Source: Phoronis australis
Lineage: Eukaryota; Phoronida; Phoronidae
DNA length: 64,000 nt
NCBI GenBank assembly: GCA_002633005.1
Contig: NMRA01000465.1
Location: forward strand, 95,310 to 159,309
Reading direction: 5' to 3'
In this document: positions 24,134 through 36,600 of the stretch, one piece after another
Layout: each line of letters begins with the position of its first letter
Position numbering within the stretch: position 1 is the first letter of the stretch
Notes under the pieces: generated by a model
Told to the model about the DNA's origin: nothing
Databases searched by the model: none
What the model saw: the letters and a program-made list of their open reading frames with translations, nothing else
Made by a program: the position numbers and the translations under genes

Positions 24134-25623
24134 CCATAGTTTCCACTCTTCAGCAAGAGGGCGTTAGTGACCGATCCCCAGTCAATCATGACTCCATGAT
24201 TTGGAGCGAGAAGTTGTGGCGCATATTCTGGGAAATATTGGAGAACTTCATGTAGGTAGAAGTAAACAAGCTGGTTTTTACATTTCCTTCAGTATGGGAA
24301 TGCTGTGTGGTTATTTGGTTTTGGATTATTTATGAAATAAGTTTTTATTCCTGGTCAGCTGATTCCAGGGCGATAGTAAAGTTGCGATAATATTGACACT
24401 GTAATTGACATAATGCAAACACTCCTACTTAGTCTGTATCTAGGGTTAAGTAGTAGTATGAATACTGATGCTGGGCTGGGCTTCACAAAAACATGGCTGA
24501 CCTTAGGAAAATTCTGGATTTTATTGCATGTATACTTTACCTTATGTTTGCAATGTGTTTCATTCTCCAACTCGCTGCACCACCAGAAGTGGCGCTGTCT
24601 TCCAAGACAGCACACACGCAAAAAGCAATGGATTCCAAAATAGGGCATATGTGGTGCTCAGGAAGAAAAAGCAACTGCAAAAATCATGAATACAACCGGA
24701 ATGACATAACGTTTTGACAGTCCAATGGACACCTTTTGAAAAATATTGACTTAACTACCAGTTTACACTAATATGGGAAACGCACTTGAGGTGGTTCGTT
24801 AACTCTGCCAAATTAAATATTCAAGATGGATGAAACCATGAGTTGCATATTATAACAAATCTACAAAATCTAATTGTGTTGTGCCTTCTTGACAAAATGT
24901 TATGCTGCTTTCACACAACTATGTTTAGTGTGACGAAACTGTTGTAGGACTGTTTACACTTCCCAGTTTAAAGGTGATTATTACATTTTGTAATTAAATT
25001 TATAATGAAATACATTATTTCGAATATTATAATGTTGTTTGTAATTTGACATTCACACTTTATGTTGGCCATCAGACCACAAGGTATCACTGTCTGAGCA
25101 ACAATGGAGTCCGACTTTCAGTCTCTACTTGGAGGGGATTAAACTAGTCTTACTTGTCAGTCAACACCATCTACAAGTACCTCTTCATCGCCCAGAATAT
25201 ATGCTTGAACTTTCACTAGTTTTCTCACTTGGTTTTCTTGCGTGGTCTTGTGCTACTACGGTTTACCGTAAAAGTTTATATTGTCTGGAATTAGAAAGCC
25301 TGCGGAATTTGATTCCTTGATTTTAACACCAAACTAACATTAAGTCACACTACCAAGTCGCGAAAAACTAAGCAAGAAAGAAAGGTACATTCAAAGCAAA
25401 ACAATGGTATCAATAATGTAACCAAATTTTGTTAAATATAAATGTTCCAAGATGAAATCTCAAAAACAGTTTCTTAAATTATTTCATTTTTATTTTATGC
25501 AACTTCGATTATTTTAAAAATCAGCCCCTCGTGCAATAGTGGAACATCTAAAAACAAAATATTCATAAGTGTTTCGAAAAACAGTGCATAAAGACTTGTA
25601 TCTGAAAGTATCACACAAATCCA

Positions 25624-25742
25624 AGGCAGAATATTAGACAAGTCTGGATTTTGCCCATCAGACATTCGCACCGCCGAACTGCCAAATGGAATCCAGGGGA
25701 GGGGGCATGGCTCCCTTGGCCCTCCTTGTAAATCCGCCACTG
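25624..25742. mobile_element. hAT-like MITE, copy C (5'-truncated)
   Basis: Shares the ggcagaatatt...attttgcccatcagacattc...gaactgccaaatggaatcc phrase and the AAATCCGCCACTG end with the other copies. It lacks the GGCGGATC end. Confidence 0.75.
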
Positions 25743-25862
25743 CAATGTGGATGATTATGTCAGTGATGAACATGATGAATTCTAAAGACGAAAGTCAGAG
25801 ATATTTTCGACAAGAAAACATTGGAATTGGTCAGAAGAACATGAAAATACAAACTAATACTC

Positions 25863-25868
25863 TTTATT
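25863..25868 (-). terminator. Candidate polyadenylation signal of the giant gene
   Basis: AATAAA on the minus strand, about 1.37 kb downstream of the giant gene's stop codon. Weak evidence: other AATAAA-like motifs occur around 25487, and only transcript ends could decide. Confidence 0.3.
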
Positions 25869-27009
25869 CTGGGTTAGCAATGTACATGTACAAAAATTAC
25901 ACATCTTACAAAGTAAATCAAAATAGCAGACACCAGTTCCAAAATATATCGTTTCTGCATCAAAATAATCTGTATAAATAATCTAGTCTACTGTACAAAT
26001 AATGGAATGGTCGACTAATGGTAGAGTAGTTAATGGTCGACTAATTAATAGGTGTTTCAGCCCGACAGTAATTCTCCCTTTTTTAGCACACTCATCTCAC
26101 ATCGTACACTCCAAATTATTTGGAAAAAAATATTTTGTCCCTAAATTATTTTGCACGAGGCTAACTGGTGGGAAATTTTTGACTCGCCTAATTCCCACAG
26201 TCAGTTATGCATTTCAAAATATATCAACGCAAAGCCTAGTCATTGATTCTACAATACACACCTCTGCAACTGTGTTCTGAACATTGTATTCACAACTTAA
26301 TTCACCTATTAGAATTTGGGCACCTCATGCTGTTGTGCATTTGAGATGACAGGAGTGCCTGGGTGAATGTAGTGTCACTCAGTCACACGTTCAAAAATTG
26401 TTTCACCAAAAATGGGGTGAAGTACTAATATATTGGAACAGGATACAGTAATTAATTACTGTTAACTGAATAATTTTGGCAACCAGAAGGTCGCATTTTG
26501 TTAAATTTACACACGGGCAGCTGGCAATGGCTGGCTACATTTGCACACCTGTCGCCTATGGAGTCTGTACATTCAGTTAATTTGGCACACCCCGACTATC
26601 AGGAAATTATTTCATGCAAAATAAGTGAAGAGTTACCATAGTAACAATCATGAGTGAATGTAGAATAACTGCGCCCTAGAATACAGCACAATATGACCAA
26701 ATAATAACTTGGAATGTTCCTTACAAAATAATCAAAAACTTTCAAATTACACAAAACGGGAATAGTCGTGAACAATAGAGATGTTGACTTCAAATCACAT
26801 TTCAATACAAAAGCGCTTTAAAAGTACAAATAACGTCTAAATGATTGTATAGCTAGTCATATATTGGACGGAACAATTATACGTTAAGTAAATCTAGAAT
26901 CTTGATTCTGTAGCAAAATTAGAAAAGGTGTATAAAAATGATAAAATTGAAAATTACCAACAAGACATTAGATACTTTAAATACCCATTACATCGTACAA
27001 CAAAAATTA

Positions 27010-27195
27010 CACGAAGCAAGGTTGACAAAGTAAAATTTTGCCACTAATGTTGAAAGTCATATTTTGTCACTACTGTTAACAAACTTAGTCACATTTTGCC
27101 AGTAATATTGACAAAGTAATCTTTTGTCACTAATGTTGACAAATTAAGTCACGTTTTGTCACTGTTGTTAACAGTTACAATTTGTCACTAGTGTT
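27010..27195. repeat. Degenerate ~35-bp tandem repeat (TTTTGTCACTAATGTTGACAAA-like)
   Basis: About five imperfect units built on TTTTGTCACTA and TGTTGACAAA. It lies just 3' of the giant gene's stop codon, within the presumed 3' UTR. Confidence 0.7.
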
Positions 27196-27231
27196 TGTAT
27201 GGACCGAGTAAGTATAAGTGAGACAAATAAG

Positions 27232-30200
27232 TCAAGAGGCCTTTTCCCAATCTTTTTGCTTCTTGCTGATTTCTGCCTCCAATTGTGTGACTCTCTTCAG
27301 TAATGTTGATTTCTTCTCCACAACTGCCAAGAGCTGCTGTTGTAATTGGTCCGCCTGCTTCCCGGCATCTTGTGACTTGTTAATACCTTCCCTCAGACTG
27401 GACTCTGACTTCAGAACCTAAATGAATATCGAGTGGAACCACTTAATTTGGAGTTTTTGACAGTCCTATGATGGTCAAATTAATTGTACCAATACTTAAT
27501 TGTAATTGCAATATCTTCCCTTGCGGTGATGACGTAACATCATCTCTGAAATGTATTGCTTTATTTAATGTGGGTCAAGAGATCCCAAACAGTGGTCAGC
27601 AGTGACCACCATGAATGTACCATACACCCAAGCTTGTTCTTCCAAAAACGCTGCAGCACCTAAAGATGGCTGGAAATGTAAGATGAGTGGAGCTGATTTA
27701 CTGATGCTTTCTCCCACGTGGAGGGGTGGTGGGGGAGACTTGATCCAGCTGAAGAAGTACAGCAAATGATGCAACACATCAACCCAAATGACATGCAGTT
27801 TGTACCTGAACTTCACCTATTTTCTGGTCAAGGGTTTTCTAAAAATTTCACTCTCTTGACCTCATCCCTAAAAGTTCTCTGGCTACTACATACTGTTACC
27901 AAAAACAGATCTCAACATTGTGTTTCTTGCTCAACAAGTGAGCCTTCTTACAACCCTCATAACAGTGAATGGTAGTCCCTCCCAGATGTGTGAATACCCA
28001 GTTAACCAGGTCTCACCTCAGCCAGCTCTATGTTGAAACTGTCCCAGCGAGACTGCAGCTCCATCAGTTGGCCATGAAGAAGCTCCTTATGGTTGGACAG
28101 GGGGGTCACCTTGGGACGAGGCTTACTCACTCTGGAATAGACAATTGACAGTCCAAATAACTGATAAGAAAACTTTCTCATGGCTGCAATTTCAAATGTC
28201 ATGATGTTGAAGAAGTGAAGAGTAGGATGTCTAACAATAATCCTTCAATTATTGTCCTATGGCTGGATGTGAGTAGATCTGCTTAACACATGCATACCAA
28301 GTCACAGGAGAATGTTTAAGGTTAAACTGTGTAACAGCCCCACCTACGACAAGTTACACCAACTTACAAGATAGCTCAACATCAACCTACAGAGGACAGA
28401 GTGACTAGGGCTTTCAAAGTACAAGTAACAAAAATCTGTTTTACAGTACACTGTGCCCAGTGTTCCCAAAGCTCACATCAACTACTAACAAGTGACCTCT
28501 AGTGGCTTACCGGGCGTCTTTAACCAATCCAGTGCTTCCTTTCAACTCCTTCAATCTATTAGCCACAAAGTCTGCAGAGGCGTTGACTCCTCCCTGTGAG
28601 GTCAACACCTGACGCAGGTGAGCATTGCTGGAGAAACGCTCGTAACCATGAATGCGCTGAGACAATGACTGCAAAAAGGATGATGTATCACAGATCAAAT
28701 AGATATCAAAACTACAGCAAGTTCCAAAGCACACACAATTATTATGGCTCATCATGTCAAGCTAATTCCAGTGATAGGAGCACCCTTCACTACTATCAAA
28801 GAACAAAAGCCCTAGAATGGGTTGGGGAGAACACTTCAGCGACTTGACTCAAGAAAACTTGTAGGACAACTAAAGCCAAACAAACTGGATAAAGATCAAA
28901 TGTTGTAACAGGACTCAAAAATGGCGGCCAGGCTTCTGCAGCAACTGTGACTGGAAGGTGACTGGCTGGATTAATTAAGAGTCCGCACACAATTATTCAT
29001 CCCTCAAATAGGAAGAATTATTTAGTATACCGTTAATGTCTAGTTCTCTGGTAATTCAGAAAAAGTATCACCACATAGAGTGTAAATGTTGACCAAAAGC
29101 TTACTATGACCATTCAATAGTCTGCACTGTGGGTGACATTTCATGTTAAAAAGTCTCAACACTGAGACGTAACTTACATCCTTGGAGAAATCTTGCTGTA
29201 CAGGGTCATTGACCTTAGCTCTGACTAATTCACTGAATACATCAGACTTCTCATCCTCAGTCTGTGCGTGGTTGAAAGCCCTGTCAATCACTGAACGGCC
29301 ACCAGAGGGCAGGCCAACCAACCTCTGTGAGACAGTGGAGGACTTGGATCGTGAGAAGAACATGTCCTGGCAAATGACCTTAAGTCCCTGAGAAGACAAT
29401 ACATTAGAGATTACAGTAACCATCAACAAAATCTTTGGAGAGCAATTAAGTCATTGTCCAAAAATGACCAGTTCATATCCTCAAATGTACACATTTAGAG
29501 CAGTAAAATCTTCGAACAATCCCCAAGATGCAGCACCAGGGAAGCCACTACAGGAGGTTTTAACAATAACAACTTGAATACTCAGTTTGCTGGTTATAGA
29601 CAGTTTGGAATTTATAACCACAATGGTCATTGTGATACGTTCATATAAACAAACAAACAAACAAAATGCAAGAAGAAAGACAACATTTGCAGTGCGATGT
29701 TACATTTAACAGCAAACTTATTATCACGTAAGAAAACTTGGGATGCAGAATGTGGCTATAAATCAACTCATCAGGGCGGCGTCATACCAAATGACATGAA
29801 CAGAGAGCAAAGCTACTGTGCAATTGAAAAGGTTAACTGTTTGACCTGTATATGTTGCAAACATTCTTTTAGACAAAAGCACAGTATCTGGGAAATACTT
29901 ACATGGTAAAACTGGCGAAGGAAGAGGGAGTTGGAATCATCCGTCATGTCATTCACTTTAATATGTGCCAAGCTGTGTAGTATGACCAGCACAAACTCTC
30001 CAATAGATTCCAGTCTCTCCCGCCGGATGAACAAGATTTTACGAGCATTCTCATAGAAAACAGAGTGTCTATAAGCATTGTGTTCATAGTTGTTCTTTGG
30101 CAGACTGGAGGCCAGCAGTAGCGTCACCTGTGGGGTGAGGCTGGAGTTGTGCAGCAGCTGGATGATGAAGACGCCGTAACGGTAGATGACAAACTCACGT

Positions 30201-30689
30201 GGACTGATAAGGTTAATGTCCACTGGGACAAGGTCTCCTTCCAACATCCATTGGGCATCCTTCACATCAATGTAGGGGGTGGAATAATCCCCACCTATGT
30301 TCACATAAACACCTGGTTAGTACTCGCAAGTGACAAACACACTTAGTGTCAGGGTGCAATAAGCTGATCAGACGCAAAATGGGAGAATTTATTAAGTTAA
30401 CTGCAAAAAATGTGAATTGGACATTTCCATGATTATGATGACCAAATTATTTTCGAAAACCAGTTAAATAAATCATTTGAAGCAAGGTTATATGACTAGT
30501 AAAAGTAAGTCTATTCATACCTAGTACTTTACTAGTTGCGCCAGAAGTTCCTGCTTGTTTATCCAACATGTCCGCCAAGTCATTGATCTGTTGGAACAGT
30601 GGTGACGCCATCAACATGTTGATCCAGTCTTGTTCAGCATTACCAGTAGGGGTGAATGGCAAGGTACCAGGATTGACACCACCTGCCAT
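27232..30689 (-). other. C-terminal region: globular segment with HSLAH motif, then short coiled coil (exons 35-40)
   Basis: Exon 35 starts MAGGVNPGTLPFTPTG, a flexible linker. Exons 36-37 are much less charged and look globular (SPREFVIYRYGVFIIQLLHN, ENARKILFIRRERLESIGEF). They include LVILHSLAHIKVND at about 29960-29985. HSLAH has the spacing of a zincin HExxH with Ser in place of the catalytic Glu, so at most a pseudoenzyme. Exons 38-39 are polar and exon 40 is a final helix (QLQQQLLAVVEKKSTLLKRV) ending in DWEKAS-stop. Similarity to zincins is only a motif-level idea. Confidence 0.6.
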
Positions 30690-33600
30690 CTGCAGGAGAA
30701 AGAGCACAGACTGGTTACACAGAGATTGCACTGACCTATAGGATTCACACTGCAATTTGAGTCACCTACTCTAACAATTAAAGTGAGACAAAAATGTCGG
30801 TTCTTCAAACCTGAGAACAAAGTAAATGGTAGGTTATTTCTTGAAAGTTTATGGTTAGCTGTTGCGGTTGCCCATATGCACGTATTTGTTGGTATGAGTC
30901 AAGTTTTACTGCTGGCAATAATTTAAACAGCGATGATGGCACATAATATAGATTTTGAACAACGGCTACATACTTCAGACAGTCCTGCACTAGTCCTCAT
31001 AGATGGCGCTGTGGTGCCACTTCCTGTTGTTGCTGCAGCAGAAAGTGGCTCCTTCTGTTGGGCCTCAAGTGCACGTCGCTCCAACTCTCTCTTCTCATCA
31101 GCATCAACCTCTTTCTGATTCTGAACCTCAAGCTGTGCAGTCAACAGGTCGCGCTTTTTGTTACGTCGCGCCGCCAGTTTCGCTTGAAGTGCGTCCTTGC
31201 TGCGCTCACGCTCAGACTTCATGGACTCGTCAAACTTCTTCATACTTTCTTCATGTTCTCGCAACAACCTGTCACGTTCCTGTACAAAAAATAATTAATA
31301 AACATCATGTGACAGAGAATCAGTTTGAAACCTAGAATTAACTAAGCTCCATTCCACACATACGGGGATTTCCGAAAGAGCCCCCAGTGATTTTGTATCT
31401 ACAAATTGCCACATGAACGCCCCCCCCCAACTGGAACCCCCCGAAAAAGGTGGTTGGAGTATTTCGGAAACTTGACATATAGCCAACCAACAGTGGATTT
31501 CACTATGTTAGGAGTTTGGCTTCAATAACAGCAGTCTAGTGACATTGCCTCTAATAAACTTGAACTATTTTAACAGTCCTTTTCAGGACACATTGAGAAA
31601 ATAATGATATTTTGGCCCATTTTCCACATAGTACATTTGTCCCATGCCAGGCAAGCAAAACGATCCAGCCAAAAGGCATTTTATTGCTTTTTTCCCAAAG
31701 GAGCCTCCACGGGGACTTTATGTTGGTGAAGACTCTTTTGGAAATCCATGGTAATTAAAACTCATCTCTGAACTAATAACAAAACATAATTACTTCATAA
31801 ACTAACTAATTGTGACTAATGTGTTTCCGTGGCAAAGTGCAAATCAGTAAATTCCACAGGAGATGGAAATACTAGAAACCTATGCAAAAGCACACCTACA
31901 TCTTGTATGAAGGCACCTGACAAAAAACACAAACTAAAGCTAGTCAGCTATTAGTCAATGAATACTTTGATAAGGCCACCTAAAGCACCAGATGATGGAC
32001 AATGTCTGACAAACTCATAAAGAACATGCCGTACCTCCTGCGACACGTCCATTTGCTCTATTTCCTTTTTCCTGCGCTCCTCACGCTCCTGTTTCTGCTG
32101 CTCCTGGACGCGGAGACGCTCCGCCTCTCTCGCCTTCTCCCTCTCTTCATCTCGTCTCCTCTCCTCCTCCAACTGTCNGCAAAAGCACACCTACATCTTG
32201 TATGAAGGCACCTGACAAAAAACACAAACTAAAGCTAGTCAGCTATTAGTCAATGAATACTTTGATAAGGCCACCTAAAGCACTAGATGATGGACAATGT
32301 CTGACAAACTCATTAAGAACATGCCGTACCTCCTGCGACACGTCCATTTGCTCTATTTCCTTTTTCCTGCGCTCCTCACGCTCCTGTTTCTGCTGCTCCT
32401 GGACGCGGAGACGCTCTGCCTCTCTCGCCTTCTCCCTCTCTTCATCTCGTCTCCTCTCCTCCTCCAACTGTCTCTCCAACTTACTGTAATGAAATACATC
32501 AACTGTATCTCTAGCATGCATACTCTGACAACTACGTAACAGAATGTCACTTAATAACCAGTAATAAACTACTGACAACTTCCCCCTCACCCATCCCAGT
32601 ATCTATCAACCCAGTGCACCCAATCTGCCAATCTTGCCTTCTTCTCTCATTCTCCTGTTGCCTCATCTCACCCCATCAACCCATCATCCACTTCTCCTCC
32701 CCACTCACTCCAGTGCCCCCATCTCCCACTTACCTGTATTTCTCAGCCAACCTTGCCTTGTTCTCTTCCTCCTGTTGCCTCTTCTCAGCCTTGGCCCTTT
32801 CAAGGTCGTCTTGCATCTTCTTCAACACATCCTGCCTATACTTGGCCGCCTCTTCAGCAGCTCTCTTCGCCTCCTCCTCGTACTGCTTCACCAGTGCCTC
32901 CTCTGCAGACATATCACGCATGGCTTCTGCCAACTCATGGAGCTGCCTCTCTTTCATCTCCAGTCGCGCGTGAATCTGACGAGCTTCCAGTTCAGACAGG
33001 ATGTCCTTCTCAGCTTGATCAATGATTTGTGGTGTCAGGAAGTCAAACTCGGCCAATTGTTTCTGTAACCATAACGTTTTAAGTAATTCAGTTAAAGTAG
33101 AGCATTATGAAACAGATCACTTGTATGACCAGATGAAGTTCACATCAGCTGGATGTACTACCATCTATGTAGAGCTATGTAGAGCTATATGTAGAGCTAT
33201 ATGTAGAGCTATGTAGAGCTATGTAGAGCTATATGTAGAGCTATGTAGAGCTATATGTAGAGCTATGTAGAGCTATGTAGAGCAGGTAAATGAGTTAGTC
33301 TAAATCAACTTAGTTTGCTAAATCACCTGTTACTTGTTTGTACGCATATTAAGATTTTCAGCCTCACAAGTGGGCTTTACCAAATAAGCTCGGAAACAAC
33401 ATCTGCATACCGCTGTAGTCATAGATGGAGGTATAAGCAACCACGTCAATCTTGTGGTTTGTTGCTAAGTATAGATTCAGACTTACATAAGGATTAGAAG
33501 CCATCACAATAGCATAAACCATTCATTTGCTTACTTCACACAGACCCCTTTTATTAATCCACATTTCACACAGAACCTCTCCTCACTAAATAACCCTTCA

Positions 33601-36600
33601 CACAGAGCCCTTGCTTACTACATGACACCTGACATAGAGCCCCTACCCACTATAGGACCCCTCACACAGAGCAACTCTTCACTACATGAACCCTCTCATA
33701 CAGAGCTCCTACTCACTATATAACTCCTAAAACAGAGCCCCTGTTCACTACATGACCCCTCACACAGAGCCTCTGCTTACTACATGACCTTTCACACAGA
33801 GCCCAATGAGTAGTACATAACCCCTCACACACAGCCCTCCCTACTACATGAACCCTCACACAGGGCCCCTGCTTACTACATGAACACTCAAACAGAGCCC
33901 CTCCTAACTACATAACCCCTGATTCCTGAACCCCATTTTAAGTACCTCTTGGTTCCTCTTCAGTTCATCCTTTTCCCTGGCCAGTTCACTGCTAGAGAGT
34001 GAACCAGAGTTAGAGATCAGATCCATCAGTTGCTGCTCAAAGGCAGCACACAACTTATCCCTGGCTTGCTGCCGTCGACCCGCACTCTGAGCACGTGCCT
34101 GAGCGCGTGCGGCTTCAGCCTCTCTCTCAAGCTGCTCCTGTAGGTGGATGGCCTCCTTGATGTGGCGCTGCCGTAGGATGTTGTAGATCATGTTCTCCGC
34201 CTGCTCATCTCCAACAGCCTAGAGGTGATAATACACTTGCTTAATAGAACTCGTACCACCAGTGTTATTGTGAGAATAATACTACTGCAGTGCATCATGT
34301 TCACTCAAGTCTCCATGGATTGAATGATAATCCACCACTTCTGAGATTTAGGGGCAAATATACTGCAGTCATGTGCTATAAGCCCCCTGACATCAAAACA
34401 CATATTTGCTGTTATGTCGGTCAATCTAAGCCTCTACATTGTTGCACTCAGTTTTCCACAGTTGCTGTTTAGCCAATATTTTACAGTATGAATTATACCA
34501 CAGTTCCTAATGAAAAACAGACCTCCCACGCTCGCGTACAAATACATGTAAAAAGTTTATCATACAAAGTTAAACATACCTTGAGACCCTTTGTTAGAGC
34601 CTCCTTTTCAATCTCCTGCGATATCTTGCTGTTCAGAGCGTCTCGTTCCTTAACCTGGTCATTCAATTTCTGCGTCATTTCTATCTTATGCTTCTCGTCC
34701 ATTTGTTCGGCCATCTTCTTCCGTCTGCTTGCAATCTATTCAAAACAGCGTCAGTTAATACAAGAACCTGAGACTTTGCACACAAATTCAGCATTTCATT
34801 GCTCCAGCTATCACGTCTGCATCTTTTTCAAGAGGTTCCATCAAAGTTTTCCACATAAAGGGTAACTATTTCATCTTATGTGTCTAAACAATTAATATCA
34901 CTTGACGTTAACATAGTTCTGGGCCCAGTTGCATAAAAGTTATACGCCGTATAGCAACAATGACGTCGCATTATCACGCGTCACGTTGTTATTGTTGAAC
35001 AATGCACATGACGTCATGCAACAATCAAACTTATCCAGCGGATATCTTTTGAAGCTTTATGCAACTCAGCCCAGATGTCCAACTCACTAAACTGGTGCAC
35101 TGATACCCATATCAAACTGAAAATGCAAAGAAAAGTGCTCCCCACAAACAGTTCAATGTTTAATTACCAAAAAGCTACAGTTACAAAACAAATCCTCACC
35201 TTGTCGGCAAGAGCCTGTTTCTGTCGATCTTTCTCATTGGTTAAGTTCTTTTGCAATGTGTCTATTTCTTGCTGATGGGCTGCCATCAGTCGCTCGTAGT
35301 CCTCTTGTGATAGGTTCTTACCCTGCAGCTGAACTTCACGCTCAAACTTGGCTTGGTGATTCTCACTGGCCTGCAAGTTACAATAGGCAGTGACTAAAAC
35401 TGCACTCTGCTGGTGGTTGGATAAAACTGCATCTGGTGCTACCCACCTTTGCATGTCTTTCTGAATGTAGTATTTTAAAGGAAAACATGGCAATGCTTTA
35501 TCAATTTTTGGACATGAAAAGGTAGACAAATGGATGTTTTTTATTTTTTTTCCATAAAAGGTAAGAACGAAACACTAAATTGTTGCTTTTCCATGTTTAT
35601 GTTCTGTAGCATATCGGCCACCTGGCAATATTAAAAAAATTGTGGGAATCTACAAAAATGCTGGAAGCCCTTCAAAATGAAAATGGGACAATTTTGACAA
35701 TTATTTTTGTTTGAATTAACCAGACTTTACTGTAATCCTGTATTAACAAGACACTGTTCTCACCCTACCGTATCAGTGCGGTGGTAAGGATGGAACACTC
35801 AGTCAGCTGGCATGTTCAGCTAAGTCTCGAAGGGCAGACTACAGTGTCATGTGTTTTTGGTTGAACTTTGTGGTGAATAATCAGAAGACAGTTTGATGTT
35901 AATTTCTAAAAAATGTGAAGATTCAGATTGTAGTGGACACTAGACTGAAGCCTGGGACATTTTACAAATGGGGACCACTTAATAGCACTGTATAGTCACT
36001 ATTTGGTATGATGACTATCAATCAAAAATTGATCTTGGTATCTCAAATTTGAGCATAGGGTTCAAAAACCCTGACAAGAACAGTGCCTCCACTGAGCATT
36101 TGGCGGAACTAATTATTATGTACAACACTACAATGTTGTGCAGTTCTACAGTTGATATTACAGGCTAAACAGCTTAGTTTTACTTAGTGCTAAGAATGAA
36201 TTGTGAGGAAAAATCCCTATGATAGACACAAGGCAATTGTTTATACTACTCGGAATGAAACTCCAGAATAAACAATAGCCTATGCTAAATACAATTAGAC
36301 AAAACCCACTACTAACTCAGAATGGATTTAAATAAACTTTAAGCTACACCCAAGACATAATAACCAAAACTGTAGGAACACACACAAATACCACAAATCA
36401 GCGTTAACGCATGAAATAATAGTCATAACTGCATTTCATTCAGCTTAATAGCTATCTGAAAAAACAAAATCACTGCTACTGCCATATACCTATACAAAAT
36501 GGGTCTCAGTACATGCACTGTGACAGCAAATTATATCGAATTGCCTTGGATTGGACCAGTCAGGGCATTTACACGCCAACAAAACGCTTTAGAAAACCCA

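Larger units (their letters stand above)
22019..27231. other. Non-coding stretch between convergent genes
   Basis: No convincing coding exon. The left part is T-rich and probably contains the 3' UTR of the zinc-finger gene. The right part (about 25.86-27.23 kb) is probably the 3' UTR of the minus-strand giant gene. In between are a duplicated ~246-bp segment (23541-23786 and 23888-24133) and a partial hAT-like MITE (25624-25742). Confidence 0.5.

Noticed and set aside
32035-32177. A second, tandem exon 33 in the giant gene
   Set aside because: The copy is truncated at an N, differs by about 1% and lacks an acceptor; better explained as an allelic join.
33530-33925. CRISPR-like repeat array
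   Set aside because: Units are degenerate and contiguous without unique spacers, and the genome is eukaryotic; an ordinary intronic minisatellite.
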